Of a DNA stretch of 33,082 nucleotides, positions 1 to 8,347 are shown in pieces; position 1 is the stretch's first letter; every line of letters starts with the position of its first letter. Origin of the DNA: Deinococcus sp. (GTDB lineage: Bacteria > Deinococcota > Deinococci > Deinococcales > Deinococcaceae). Location of the stretch: positions 1 through 33,082 of the forward strand of contig JAGLBK010000006.1 of NCBI GenBank assembly GCA_018260275.1, given 5' to 3'. Position numbers and translations under genes: made by a program. Below the pieces are notes generated by a model. That model had not been told where the DNA came from. It made no database searches and saw nothing but the letters and a program-made list of their open reading frames with translations.

Positions 1-110
1 GTGAGGAGTCGTGGCTTCCAAACCTCAGACATGTCCAGAGTTTACAATTCGACAACAACTTTCCGCGTTATCAATATTTCTACGGGCTGTGTCGCTGCTG
101 GAGGTTTCCT

Positions 111-1817
111 ATGAAGATCACGCGTCCCTCTGTCACCGCCGCGCTTGTTTCCCTGGCACTGCTGCCCTCATGTAGCTCAACCCTGACTACTCCAAAGGGA
201 ATAGACGCCCAGGCCGGACTTTGTCAGACCGCCTTACAGCAAAAACTGACTGGCAAGAATGTCACTCTGAGCGCGGCGCAGCTCGTCGCTGCCGGGGCCG
301 AAACCCCCAGGGGCGCGGAAGCAGCCCTGCCGGAACACTGCCTGCTGCGTGGTCAGGTCAATAGCCGCACCAGTCCGGTGGACGGCAAGACCTACGCCAT
401 CGGCTTTGAAATGCGGCTGCCGACCCACTGGAACGGGCGTTTTTACTACCAGGTCAACGGGGGCAACGACGGCGTGGTCGTCCCGGCCTACGGCGGCATT
501 CTGGGCGGCGGCAGCGTGACCAGCGCCCTGGCGCGTGGTTTTGCCGTCATCAGTTCGGACGGCGGGCACAGCGCCGAAAACGTGCCAGGGGTGGGCGGGC
601 AATTGTTCGGCCTCGACCCACAGGCGCGGCTGGATTACGGCTACAACGCGGTTGGCACCCTGACCCCGCTCGCCAAGAACATCATCAAGACGTACTACGG
701 CCAGGCCCCAGCCCGCTCCTACCTGGCGGGCTGCTCGAACGGCGGGCGCGGCGCACTGGTGGCCGCTACCCGTTTCCCCGACGAGTTCGACGGCATTCTG
801 GCCGGTGCCCCCGGCTTTAATCTGCCCAAAGCCGCCGTCGCCCAGATGTGGGACGCGCAGACGTTCGCGGCTATTGCGCCCAAAAATGCCCAGGGTCAGC
901 CCGACTACGCCGCCGCCCTGACCCCCGACGACCTGAACTATGTGCGCCAGGTGCTGCTGGATAAGGCAGACGCGCTCGACGGGCTGAAAGACGGGCTGAT
1001 CTTCAACACCGCCGCCGCCCAGAAGGCTTTCGACGTGCAGCGCGACCTGCCCAACCTGACCCAGCCCCAGCGCGACGCTCTGGCTAAAGTCTTCGGCGGC
1101 CCGAAAAACAGCCGGGGCGAGACGCTCTATTCCGACTGGGCCTACGACGGGGGCATCAGCGGCTCGGGCTGGCGAACCTGGAAACTCAACGCTGGCCCCG
1201 GCCCCAGCCTGGCCCTGAGCCTCGGCGCACCCTCGATGGCATACATCTTCAGCACGCCGCCCAGCAAAATCAGCGGCGACGCGCTGGCCGACTACACCCT
1301 CCACTTCAACTTCGACACCGACGCTCCCAAAATCTATGCCACCGACGGCACCTACACCGTCTCGGCGATGGACTTCATGACCCCGCCCAACGCCAGCGAC
1401 CTGAGCCGCTTTGCCCGCCAGGGCGGCAAGATGATGGTGCTGCACGGCGTCAGCGACCCGGTGTTCTCGGTCAACGATACCATCAACTGGTTTACTGCGG
1501 TGCAGCAACGCGGCGGCGCGGCGGCAAGTAACGTGGAACTGTTCACCGTGCCGGGCATGAACCACTGCTCGGGCGGTCCGGCTACCGACCAGACCGACCT
1601 ACTCACCCCGCTGGTCGCCTGGGTCGAGCGCGGCGAAAAGCCCCGGCAGGTGGTGGCCCAGGCCCGCGGCGCCGGAGCCTTGACGGTCAACGCCGACGTG
1701 CCGAAAGACTGGGCACCTGACCGCACCCGCCCACTATGCCCCTACCCCAGCTACGCTGCCTATAACGGCAGCGGCGACCCCGAAAAGGCCGCGAGTTTCA
1801 CCTGCAAAGCCCCCTGA
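111..1817 (+). CDS. Tannase/feruloyl esterase family lipoprotein
   Basis: 568 aa. This is an exported serine esterase of the tannase/feruloyl esterase family, which cleaves ester-linked phenolic acids (ferulate, coumarate, gallate) from plant polymers. The N-terminus is a lipoprotein signal with lipobox LLPSC (Cys21), so the enzyme is probably anchored outside the membrane. The family's CS-D-HC signature is complete: Cys208-Ser209 in CSNGGRG, Asp449 in GVSDP, and His485-Cys486 in GMNHCSGG. In this family the two Cys flanking Ser and His form a disulfide that ties the triad together. The ATG is preceded by GGAGG at good spacing. A CoA-ligase of the feruloyl-CoA synthase type follows about 1.5 kb downstream and the aromatic uptake and degradation genes lie beyond it, which supports a hydroxycinnamate ester substrate. 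The exact substrate (tannin, feruloyl sugar or another ester) cannot be read from the sequence. Confidence 0.88.
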   Translation: MKITRPSVTAALVSLALLPSCSSTLTTPKGIDAQAGLCQTALQQKLTGKNVTLSAAQLVAAGAETPRGAEAALPEHCLLRGQVNSRTSPVDGKTYAIGFEMRLPTHWNGRFYYQVNGGNDGVVVPAYGGILGGGSVTSALARGFAVISSDGGHSAENVPGVGGQLFGLDPQARLDYGYNAVGTLTPLAKNIIKTYYGQAPARSYLAGCSNGGRGALVAATRFPDEFDGILAGAPGFNLPKAAVAQMWDAQTFAAIAPKNAQGQPDYAAALTPDDLNYVRQVLLDKADALDGLKDGLIFNTAAAQKAFDVQRDLPNLTQPQRDALAKVFGGPKNSRGETLYSDWAYDGGISGSGWRTWKLNAGPGPSLALSLGAPSMAYIFSTPPSKISGDALADYTLHFNFDTDAPKIYATDGTYTVSAMDFMTPPNASDLSRFARQGGKMMVLHGVSDPVFSVNDTINWFTAVQQRGGAAASNVELFTVPGMNHCSGGPATDQTDLLTPLVAWVERGEKPRQVVAQARGAGALTVNADVPKDWAPDRTRPLCPYPSYAAYNGSGDPEKAASFTCKAP

Positions 1818-1874
1818 GGTAAATCTATTGATGACGCGGTAAGTTCGCGTCCGGCTGCTGGTGTTAGCCGATCA

Positions 1875-1941
1875 GGCCATCAGCTATGGGCCATGAGCCA
1901 TGAGGATTTTTCTCAAAGCTCATGGCCCATAGCTGATGGCC
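1875..1941. repeat. Perfect 24-bp inverted repeat, large hairpin
   Basis: The arms at 1875-1898 and 1918-1941 are exact reverse complements, 24 of 24 bases, separated by 19 bases. Each arm has the core CTATGGGCCATGAG or its complement. The element lies in the 236-base gap between the esterase stop and the nuclease gene. There is no clear T-run directly after it, so it is not a textbook terminator, although it could stop or stabilise the esterase transcript. A smaller stem, GACGCG/CGCGTC, sits just upstream at 1833-1851. It may be a copy of a dispersed palindromic repeat. Confidence 0.8.
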
Positions 1942-2008
1942 AAGACAGCGCCAAATCTGACAGCCAGGCGTCACCAACTCTGCACCTCATCAATAAACAC
2001 CCCCCACC

Positions 2009-2065
2009 CCAGAATTTCATGCCAGCGTCAGCCCTTCGGGGCAGGCTGAGAGCATGAAATTCTGG
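2009..2065 (+). promoter_or_regulatory. Hairpin covering the nuclease start codon
   Basis: A 14-bp perfect inverted repeat (2009-2022 with 2052-2065; arm GCATGAAATTCTGG) encloses the ATG at 2054. A second stem with a UUCG-type tetraloop (GCCC-TTCG-GGGC, 2031-2042) sits inside it. Folded in mRNA it would bury the start codon and the weak purine-rich stretch before it. This suggests translational control, but it might only be a palindromic repeat that landed there. Confidence 0.55.
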
Positions 2066-2902
2066 CCTCTTCTGCTTACTCTGGCTGGTGCGCTCGGCGG
2101 CGCGGCGGGGGCCTATAACCTCCAGGCCCCGATTCTGCCCGACCCCCGGATGACGCCTGGCGACTCGCTCACCACCGACCCGGCGGTCATCTGCGTGCCC
2201 GGCTATACCAAGTCGGTTCGCAACGTGCCCCAGGCCCTCAAGGAACAGATTTACCGCGAGTACGGCATCACCTCGCGCGAAAGCGGCGAGTACGAAATCG
2301 ACCATCTCATCAGCCTGGAACTCGGTGGCTCGAACAGCGCGCGCAACCTGTGGCCCGAGTCCTTCCAGACCCAGCCGCTCAACGCACACGTAAAGGACGT
2401 ACTGGAAAACAAGCTGCACGAGCTGGCATGCGGAGGAAAAATCACCTTTCCGGCGGCCCAGCAGGCGATTGCCCAGAACTGGGAGGAGGCTTACGTGAAG
2501 TATGTGGGGCCGCTGCCCGGCGGCGTGACCCCGGCCAGAATGCCCGCCCAGCCGTCCATTCCGGTCACGCACGTGCCCAGCCTGCCCAGAGGGGCGAGTG
2601 TGCCGCAGGTGGCGACCCCGGCAGCCGCCCCCGCCGCCTTGCCCGACCCCCACCAGAAAACACCGACCACGCCCGCCAGTGAGCCGCCCGCGCCGGAAGA
2701 CCCCAGCGACAACGGCGACGCCAACGAGAAAGTAGCCCCCAACCCGGATGGCAGCTGCCCCGCCGACGCTCCGGTCAAGGTGAGCCGCTCGGGGATCTAT
2801 CATCTGCCGCAGGGCGACACCAATTACCGCCAGACCCGCGCCGTGGCCTGCTACGCGGACGCGCAGGACGCCCAGAACGCGGGCTACCGGGGGGTCAAAT
2901 GA
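2054..2902 (+). CDS. Secreted HNH-type nuclease with sunset-like C-terminal domain
   Basis: 282 aa. Residues 1-20 are a signal peptide (hydrophobic stretch ending AAGA). Residues 45-152 form an HNH/beta-beta-alpha-metal type nuclease domain with the motif YEIDHLISLELGGS (Asp83, His84) followed by Asn98 in RNLWPE. This arrangement is common in small secreted bacterial nucleases. Cys47 and Cys126 could form a disulfide. Residues 155-230 are a Pro/Ala-rich linker. Residues 235-282 resemble the sunset domain (CP near the start, GIYH, Tyr258, AVACY, AGYRG), which is often attached to secreted nucleases. It probably degrades extracellular DNA or RNA. The start is fixed by the signal peptide, but no strong ribosome-binding site is present and a hairpin covers the ATG. 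It overlaps the next gene by 4 bp (ATGA), so the two are probably co-translated. Confidence 0.8.
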   Translation: MKFWPLLLTLAGALGGAAGAYNLQAPILPDPRMTPGDSLTTDPAVICVPGYTKSVRNVPQALKEQIYREYGITSRESGEYEIDHLISLELGGSNSARNLWPESFQTQPLNAHVKDVLENKLHELACGGKITFPAAQQAIAQNWEEAYVKYVGPLPGGVTPARMPAQPSIPVTHVPSLPRGASVPQVATPAAAPAALPDPHQKTPTTPASEPPAPEDPSDNGDANEKVAPNPDGSCPADAPVKVSRSGIYHLPQGDTNYRQTRAVACYADAQDAQNAGYRGVK

Positions 2903-3234
2903 GCGGCGTGCCGGAACTGAAGATCATCGACCCCAGCGGCGGCAGCAGCGACAGCCCAGCCACCCCGCGCCAGCAGCAGCTCTGCGCCGCCGTCTGCGCG
3001 GTCATCGAGGCCGACGAACGCTTTAGGGCGCTTCATCAGCCCGCCCTCAGCCGCGCCGAGATCAACGCCGGGCTGCCGGAAACCGGGCCGGGCTACCTTT
3101 ACCTGCGCTACGACGTGCCGGGCGCGGTGCCGCAGGAATTCTGGGGCCACGTGGGCAAGACCCAGAAACTGGCCTGGAAATCCGGACAGGTCTGTGTGCC
3201 GCTGCCCGCAGACGCACCCACCATAGGGACTTGA
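2899..3234 (+). CDS. Small protein of unknown function, coupled to nuclease gene
   Basis: 111 aa, not recognised. Its ATG overlaps the nuclease stop codon (ATGA), a typical sign of translational coupling. There is no signal peptide or membrane segment. The first 25 residues look disordered (Ser/Pro/Gly). The remainder has a helical stretch (about 26-47) and a Trp/Tyr-containing C-terminal half with GYLYLRYDVPG. Because it is small, cytoplasmic-looking and tied to a nuclease, an inhibitor or immunity role is possible, but no sequence signature supports that. Whether it is a real protein rests mainly on the overlap and codon use. Confidence 0.6.
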   Translation: MSGVPELKIIDPSGGSSDSPATPRQQQLCAAVCAVIEADERFRALHQPALSRAEINAGLPETGPGYLYLRYDVPGAVPQEFWGHVGKTQKLAWKSGQVCVPLPADAPTIGT

Positions 3235-3321
3235 ACTGACCCCCGGCACTCGGTAGCCTGAACGGACACCCACAATTGATCGGCACTCCCGTGCCCGACC
3301 GTTGCCACTTCAGGAGAGCCT

Positions 3322-5199
3322 ATGACCGTTTCGCCCCCCTCAGAATCACACCCAAGCCCCCCCTTTGCCGGGATTCAGCTGCGGCTTACCGAGCAGCCGG
3401 GCGGTGTGCTGCTGCTCGAAAATGCCCTGCCCCTGCCTGAAGGGCCAGCTAATCTGGTGAGCTGGCTGCACCAGCACGCGGCGGCACAGCCCGGGGTGAC
3501 CTTTCTGCGCGAACGCACCCCGGACGGCTGGCGCGAGGTGAGCTACGGCGCGGCGCTGGCGCAGGTCAACCGGCTGGCGAACGGACTGGCGGCGCTCGAC
3601 CTCGACCCGGCGCGGCCCCTGGCGACCCTCAGCCCCAACGGAATCGACCTGGCGCTCTTTCAGCTGGCGGCCATGAGCGTGGGGCACCCGGTCTCGCCGA
3701 TCAGCGTGGCTTACAGCCTGCGCAGTCAGACCGGCACCCACCTGTACCACATCCTGAAACTGACCCGCACGCCGCTGCTGTTTCTGGACGACGCCGACCT
3801 GCACATGGGCAAACTCGACGAGTGGCGCACACTGGGCGAGCTGGATGCCCGCATCTACGCAGCCAGGAATGCCGACAGGCACGCCGGGGTGCAGCCCCTG
3901 GACCACCTGCTGAGCAGTGACGGAAGCCTTTCAACCCAGGCGCAGGCCCGCTTCGACGCGGTGACACCGCAGACCGTCGCCAAGGTGCAATTCACCAGCG
4001 GCAGCACGGCGCTTCCCAAGGGCGTCGAGGTCACGCACGACATGATGGTCAGCAACCAGGAGGGCATCGCCGCGCTCTGGAAGCTGCTGGGGCCGGGCGA
4101 ACGGGCGGTGGACTGGCTGCCCTGGAGCCATACCTTCGGCGGAAACTTCGTGTTCAACATGGTGCTGCGTCAGGGCGGCACACTGACCATCGACGGTGGC
4201 AGCCCCACGCCGCAGGGCATAGACATCACGCGCCGCAACATTCTGGAGGTGCGGCCCACCCTCTATTTTGGGGTGCCGCGCAGTTACACCGAACTGCTGG
4301 CCCTGCTCGAACACGACGCGGAGCTGCGCGAGGCTTTTTTCAGCGACCTGAAATTCATGTTCGTGGCGGCGGCGGCGCTCGACCAGACCACCTTCGAGCG
4401 CCTGAGCGTGCTGAGCGAGGAACAGACCGGGCGGGCGGTGCCGTTCCTGTCGGCGTGGGGCTGCACCGAGACCGCGCCCGACGCCTGTCTGGTCTACTGG
4501 CCCGCGCGTCAGGCCAGCAACATCGGCCTGCCGATTCCGGGCGTGCAGCTCAAGCTGGTGCCCGACGCCAGCGGCAAACAGGAGTTGCGCGTGCGGGGCC
4601 GCTGCCTGACGCGCGGCTATTTCGAGAACCCCGAGGCCACCGCCAAAGGCTTCGACCCGGAAGGCTTTTATTGCCCGCAGGACGCGGTCAAGTTGATCGA
4701 CCCGCAGCGCCCCGAGGCGGGGCTGGCCTTCGACGGGCGCATCGGCGAGGATTTCAAGCTGACCAGCGGCACCTGGGTCAACAACGGAGCCGTGCGGCGC
4801 AGCGTCAACGCCTACGGGCAACCCTACCTGCTGGAAGTGGTGCCCACCGCCCCCAACCGGGCTTATCTGGGGGCACTGGTCTTTCCTAATCTGCCGCTGC
4901 TGCGCGGGCAGTTTCCGGCGCTGGGCGCGGCGCACTCCGGGGACCGGGAATTTCTGCTTCAGCCGGAGGTCCGCGAGTTCTTCCGGGACATCTTCAGGCA
5001 GCACAACGTCGGCGGGGGCAACTCGACCCGCATCGAGCGCTTTATTTTGCTGATTCAGCCGCCACAGGTGGACCGTCAGGAAGCCACCGACAAGGGCTAC
5101 ATCAATCAGGGGGCCGTACTGCGGGGCCGCGCCGAACGGGTGGGGGAACTGTACGCCGAGCCGCCGGGTGAGCGGGTGGTGGTCGTGGACGCAGGGTAA
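3322..5199 (+). CDS. Feruloyl-CoA synthase-like AMP-forming ligase (paralogue 1)
   Basis: 625 aa acyl-adenylate-forming enzyme that would activate an aromatic (hydroxycinnamic) acid to its CoA thioester. The ATP-binding P-loop is FTSGSTALPKG at residues 224-234. WLPWSHTFGGN, GCTETAPD and FDGRIGEDFKL follow in the usual order. The C-terminal motif ATDKGYINQGAVL matches the DKG-x-x-NQ ending typical of feruloyl-CoA synthases rather than the PxTxxGKxxR of most ligases. AGGAG precedes the ATG. It stands alone on the plus strand after the esterase and nuclease genes and converges on the MarR gene of the aromatic operon. A second ligase of the same subfamily is at 12336-14240, so this one may act on a different ring or chain. 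Confidence 0.82.
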   Translation: MTVSPPSESHPSPPFAGIQLRLTEQPGGVLLLENALPLPEGPANLVSWLHQHAAAQPGVTFLRERTPDGWREVSYGAALAQVNRLANGLAALDLDPARPLATLSPNGIDLALFQLAAMSVGHPVSPISVAYSLRSQTGTHLYHILKLTRTPLLFLDDADLHMGKLDEWRTLGELDARIYAARNADRHAGVQPLDHLLSSDGSLSTQAQARFDAVTPQTVAKVQFTSGSTALPKGVEVTHDMMVSNQEGIAALWKLLGPGERAVDWLPWSHTFGGNFVFNMVLRQGGTLTIDGGSPTPQGIDITRRNILEVRPTLYFGVPRSYTELLALLEHDAELREAFFSDLKFMFVAAAALDQTTFERLSVLSEEQTGRAVPFLSAWGCTETAPDACLVYWPARQASNIGLPIPGVQLKLVPDASGKQELRVRGRCLTRGYFENPEATAKGFDPEGFYCPQDAVKLIDPQRPEAGLAFDGRIGEDFKLTSGTWVNNGAVRRSVNAYGQPYLLEVVPTAPNRAYLGALVFPNLPLLRGQFPALGAAHSGDREFLLQPEVREFFRDIFRQHNVGGGNSTRIERFILLIQPPQVDRQEATDKGYINQGAVLRGRAERVGELYAEPPGERVVVVDAG

Positions 5200-5211
5200 A
5201 GCAGCAAGCGG

Positions 5212-5252
5212 AAGCGGGCGGGCGAGGTAAAAGTATCCTCGCCCGCCCGCTT
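5212..5252. terminator. Bidirectional terminator hairpin
   Basis: A 16-bp perfect stem (5212-5227 with 5237-5252; GC-rich core GCGGGCGGGCGAGG) encloses a 9-base loop, with AA at one foot and TT at the other. It lies between the stop of the plus-strand ligase (5199) and the stop of the minus-strand MarR gene (5269), as expected for a terminator shared by converging genes. Confidence 0.85.
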
Positions 5253-5268
5253 ATCGTCGCCGTTCCTG

Positions 5269-5742
5269 CTACTCCTCCTGCGACTCCCGTTCGGTAATTT
5301 TCCTCAGCAGACGCACCAGCATCCGCCATTCTTCGTCGGTCATTCCGGCTTCGGCCTGAAGCACTTCCTCGACCCGGAGAAAAGACTGCTTGATGTCCTC
5401 CAGGGCCAGTTGGCCCTCCGCCGTCAGCTGCACGCAGGTTCGGCGGCGGTTGGCCAGGTCGGTCACGCGCTCGACCAGCCCCTGCCCGGTCAGGATGTGC
5501 AGCACGCCCACCAGCATCGCCGGAGTAGTCACCGCGCCCTGCGCGATCTCGCGCTGTGACACGCCCGGATTGTTGGCGATAAATTCCAGCACCACCGCCT
5601 GCTTGGGCGTCAGCTGGCGCTCACCCAGGCGGTTTTTGAAGATTTCACGCGAGCGGATATGCACCAGCCCGCTGAGGTTGCCGACCAGCTGGCGCAGATA
5701 GCTGAAATTCAGGGTTTCGGTGTCTTCAGGGCCAGCGGTCAT
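5269..5742 (-). CDS. MarR-family transcriptional regulator
   Basis: 157 aa from the ATG at 5742. A GTG at 5751 is possible but sits too close to the preceding stop for a ribosome-binding site. The protein has the MarR winged helix-turn-helix: LTPKQAVVLEFIANNPGVSQREIAQG and then the recognition part with TPAMLVGVLHILTGQGLVERV, followed by the wing (ANRRRTCVQLTAEG). MarR proteins of the HcaR/FerR/CouR kind repress hydroxycinnamate genes and are released by the CoA thioester. It is the last gene of the long aromatic uptake and activation run, just after livF. This fits a self-limiting regulator of that operon. The ligand is inferred from context only. The palindrome at 15172-15188 is the best candidate operator in the window. 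Confidence 0.85.
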   Translation of the reverse strand: MTAGPEDTETLNFSYLRQLVGNLSGLVHIRSREIFKNRLGERQLTPKQAVVLEFIANNPGVSQREIAQGAVTTPAMLVGVLHILTGQGLVERVTDLANRRRTCVQLTAEGQLALEDIKQSFLRVEEVLQAEAGMTDEEWRMLVRLLRKITERESQEE

Positions 5743-5752
5743 GACGCCCACC

Positions 5753-6463
5753 CTAGCCGCCCAGATAGCTGGCAGTCAGTTCGGGATTGCGGATCAGTTC
5801 TGCTGCCGGGCCACTCATTTTGACCGCGCCCGTTTCGAGGACATACGCCTCGTCGCTGATCGCCAGACTCGCCCGCGCGTTTTGCTCGACCAGCAGCACC
5901 GTCAGGCCGTCGTCGCGCAGGTGTTTGACCATCAACAGAATGTCGCGCACGATCAGCGGGGCCAGACCCAACGAAGGTTCGTCCAGCAGCAGCAGCTTGG
6001 GCTTGCCCATCAGGGCGCGGCCAATCGCTAGCATCTGCTGCTCACCGCCCGAAAGCGTACCGGCCAGCTGCGTGCGGCGTTCCAGCAGGCGCGGGAAACG
6101 GCGGTACACATCGTCCAGATCGGCCTTCCAGCTTTCACGGCGGCGGCTGTAGGCCCCCAGCGTTAGGTTATCCTGCACCGACATACTGGCGAACAGGTCG
6201 CGCCGCTCGGGTACCAGACACATGCCCCGCGCCACCCGCGCTTCCAGCGGCACGTTGTGCATAGGCTCGCCGCCGTACAACACGGTGCCCTGCGAGGGCA
6301 GCAGCCCCATGACCGAGTTCATCAGGGTGGTCTTCCCCGCCCCGTTCGCGCCGATCACGCTGACGATGTGGCCCTGCGGCACGCTGAGGCTCACGCCGCT
6401 TAGCGCCTCGACGCGTCCGTAGCGGGTGTGCAGGTCACTGACTTCCAGTAGATTGCCGCTCAC
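5753..6463 (-). CDS. livF: ABC transporter ATPase LivF
   Basis: 236 aa cytoplasmic ATPase of the branched-chain/hydrophobic amino acid transporter family. Walker A is GANGAGKTT, the ABC signature is LSGGEQQ and Walker B is LLLLDEPSLGL. Length and the C-terminal YLGG are typical of LivF. The start is GTG, overlapping the stop of the LivM-LivG gene by 4 bp (GTGA), and the MarR gene begins right after its stop. Placed between aromatic CoA ligases and a MarR regulator, the importer probably carries an aromatic acid, as related Liv systems do for benzoates and hydroxycinnamates. Amino acid uptake cannot be excluded from the sequence. Confidence 0.9.
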   Translation of the reverse strand: MSGNLLEVSDLHTRYGRVEALSGVSLSVPQGHIVSVIGANGAGKTTLMNSVMGLLPSQGTVLYGGEPMHNVPLEARVARGMCLVPERRDLFASMSVQDNLTLGAYSRRRESWKADLDDVYRRFPRLLERRTQLAGTLSGGEQQMLAIGRALMGKPKLLLLDEPSLGLAPLIVRDILLMVKHLRDDGLTVLLVEQNARASLAISDEAYVLETGAVKMSGPAAELIRNPELTASYLGG

Positions 6464-8274
6464 GCTGCGCCGTCCTCGGTCATGTCCACGCCGAGGTAAG
6501 CCTCGCGCACCGCCCCGTTCTGGCGAATCTCGGCGGGGGTGCCCTCGGCCAGCTTCTGCCCGTAGTTCATGACCACCAGTCGGTCGACCAGATTCATCAC
6601 CAGATCCATGTCGTGCTCGACGATCAGAATGGTCACGCCCTCGTCACGCAGGCGCTTGAGCAGCGCGCTCAGTTCCTGCTTCTCGCCGTACCGTAGCCCG
6701 GCGGCGGGTTCGTCTAGCAGCAGCAGGGTGGGGTCGGCAACCAGGGCGCGGGCCACCTCCAGAATGCGCTGCTGCCCCAGGGCCAGGTTTCCGGCCAGCT
6801 CGAACGCCTGTGCAGCCAGCCCCACGCGCTCGAGTTGCCGCAGGGCTTCGTGTTGCAGGGCGGCTTCCTCGGCGCGTTCCAGGTGAAGCATACTTTGCAC
6901 CATTCCGGCTTTGGCACGGGCGTAACCGCCCAGCATGGTGTTTTCGAGCAGCGTCAGGTCGGGCAGCAGGTGAACGTGCTGAAAGGTGCGGGCAAGGCCC
7001 AGGCGGTGAATGGCCCCCGCCCCGGCCTTGCCGATCTCCTGACCGGCAAAGGTGATCTGGCCGCTGGTCGCCGGGTTCACGCCGGTAATCAGGTTGAACA
7101 TGGTGCTTTTACCCGCGCCGTTAGGCCCGATCAGGCCCAGGATTTCTCCGGCGTTCAGGTCGAATGACACGTCGTTGACGGCCTTGAGGCCCCCGAACTG
7201 CTTGAGGGCGCTTCTGACGCTCAGCAGCGGCGTGCCGGGGGCAGGTTTGGCGCGTTCGGGAAAAGCGGACTGCTGCGGCAAAATCCGCAGGCGATCTTGG
7301 GGCAAAAAGCGCTCGATCAGCGGCCAGAGGCCCCGGCGGGCAAATTGCAGCGTCAAGATCACCAGGATGCCGAACACGATGATCTCGAAGCTGCCCTGCG
7401 CGTGCAGCAGCTTGGGCAGCAGGTCTTGCAACCACTCGCGCAACTGCGTGATGAGGGCCGCGCCGAACACCGCCCCCAGGATGTAGTTGATCCCGCCGAC
7501 TACGGCCATGAACAGGTAGTTGATGCCTTCGTGGACGCTAAAAGGCGTGGGATTCACGAAGCGCTGGCTGTGGGCGTAAAGCCAGCCCGCCAGCGAAGCG
7601 TACATCGCCGAGATCATGAAGACCTCGACCTTCATGCGGAAGTTGTTCACGCCGAACGCCTCGGCGACCACCGGGCCGCCCCGCAGCGCCCGCAGCGCGC
7701 GGCCCACCCGGCTTTGCAGCAAGAAGGCGGTCAGGAGCATGACCACCACCAGACACAGCAGGCTCAGGTAGGCGTACTGCCGGGGCGAGGTGAGGGCGGT
7801 GCCCAGCACCGTGACCGGCGGAATGTCGGTCAGGCCAGTAAAGCCGCCGAGCGCCGGGGTGTTGCCGAAGGTGTAGAACAGGCTCATGCCCCAGGCAATG
7901 GTCGCCAGCGGCAGGTAGTGCCCCGACATCCGCAGCGTGACCACGCCCAGGAACCAGGCGATCAGGCCCGTGACCAGCAGTCCGGCGGGCAGGCCCAGCC
8001 AGGGACTGAGGTGGTAGTGGGTGGTCAGCACGGCGGTGGTGTACGCCCCGACCCCCATGAAGGCCGCGTGCCCGAAGCTGGTCAGACCGACCACGCCCGT
8101 AAGCAGCACCAGCCCGATGGCGACGATGGCGAAGATCATGATGTTGGTCATCACCGTGACCTTGAACAGGGGCAGCAGCAGGGGCAGCGCCAGCACCAGC
8201 AGCGCCAGCCCCGCGCCCAGCAGCACACGCGGCGTAAAACGCGGTGGGTTGGTCGCTATGGCCTGCCGGATCAT
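6460..8274 (-). CDS. Fused ABC permease-ATPase (LivM-LivG)
   Basis: 604 aa from the ATG at 8274, chosen because GGGGGA precedes it; an ATG 18 bases upstream lacks a ribosome-binding site. Residues 10-320 are the LivM permease with about ten hydrophobic segments and the typical GLTSFGHAAFMGVGAY. After a short linker, residues 345-600 are LivG: Walker A GPNGAGKST (from about 383), LALGQQR in the signature position and Walker B LLLLDEPAAGL (about 517-527). Most systems encode these as two genes; here one polypeptide carries both. It works with LivH, LivF and the binding protein at 9811-10950. LivF overlaps its stop codon. Confidence 0.9.
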   Translation of the reverse strand: MIRQAIATNPPRFTPRVLLGAGLALLVLALPLLLPLFKVTVMTNIMIFAIVAIGLVLLTGVVGLTSFGHAAFMGVGAYTTAVLTTHYHLSPWLGLPAGLLVTGLIAWFLGVVTLRMSGHYLPLATIAWGMSLFYTFGNTPALGGFTGLTDIPPVTVLGTALTSPRQYAYLSLLCLVVVMLLTAFLLQSRVGRALRALRGGPVVAEAFGVNNFRMKVEVFMISAMYASLAGWLYAHSQRFVNPTPFSVHEGINYLFMAVVGGINYILGAVFGAALITQLREWLQDLLPKLLHAQGSFEIIVFGILVILTLQFARRGLWPLIERFLPQDRLRILPQQSAFPERAKPAPGTPLLSVRSALKQFGGLKAVNDVSFDLNAGEILGLIGPNGAGKSTMFNLITGVNPATSGQITFAGQEIGKAGAGAIHRLGLARTFQHVHLLPDLTLLENTMLGGYARAKAGMVQSMLHLERAEEAALQHEALRQLERVGLAAQAFELAGNLALGQQRILEVARALVADPTLLLLDEPAAGLRYGEKQELSALLKRLRDEGVTILIVEHDMDLVMNLVDRLVVMNYGQKLAEGTPAEIRQNGAVREAYLGVDMTEDGAA

Positions 8275-8347
8275 GCGTTCCCCCGGAAACATTCAATACC
8301 ACTAGAGCAGTCATAAAAAGAGTTCACTGCGTCGTCCCCCCTCCCAA

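Noticed and set aside
234..1565. Long open frame on the minus strand (443 aa)
   Set aside because: It lies wholly inside the esterase gene. Its composition is the Val/Gly/His/Gln-rich kind typical of the reverse frame of a GC-rich gene, with no domain.
7297..8316. Plus-strand open frame of 339 aa, Gln/His/Arg-rich
   Set aside because: Antisense of the LivM part of the fused transporter gene, low-complexity shadow.
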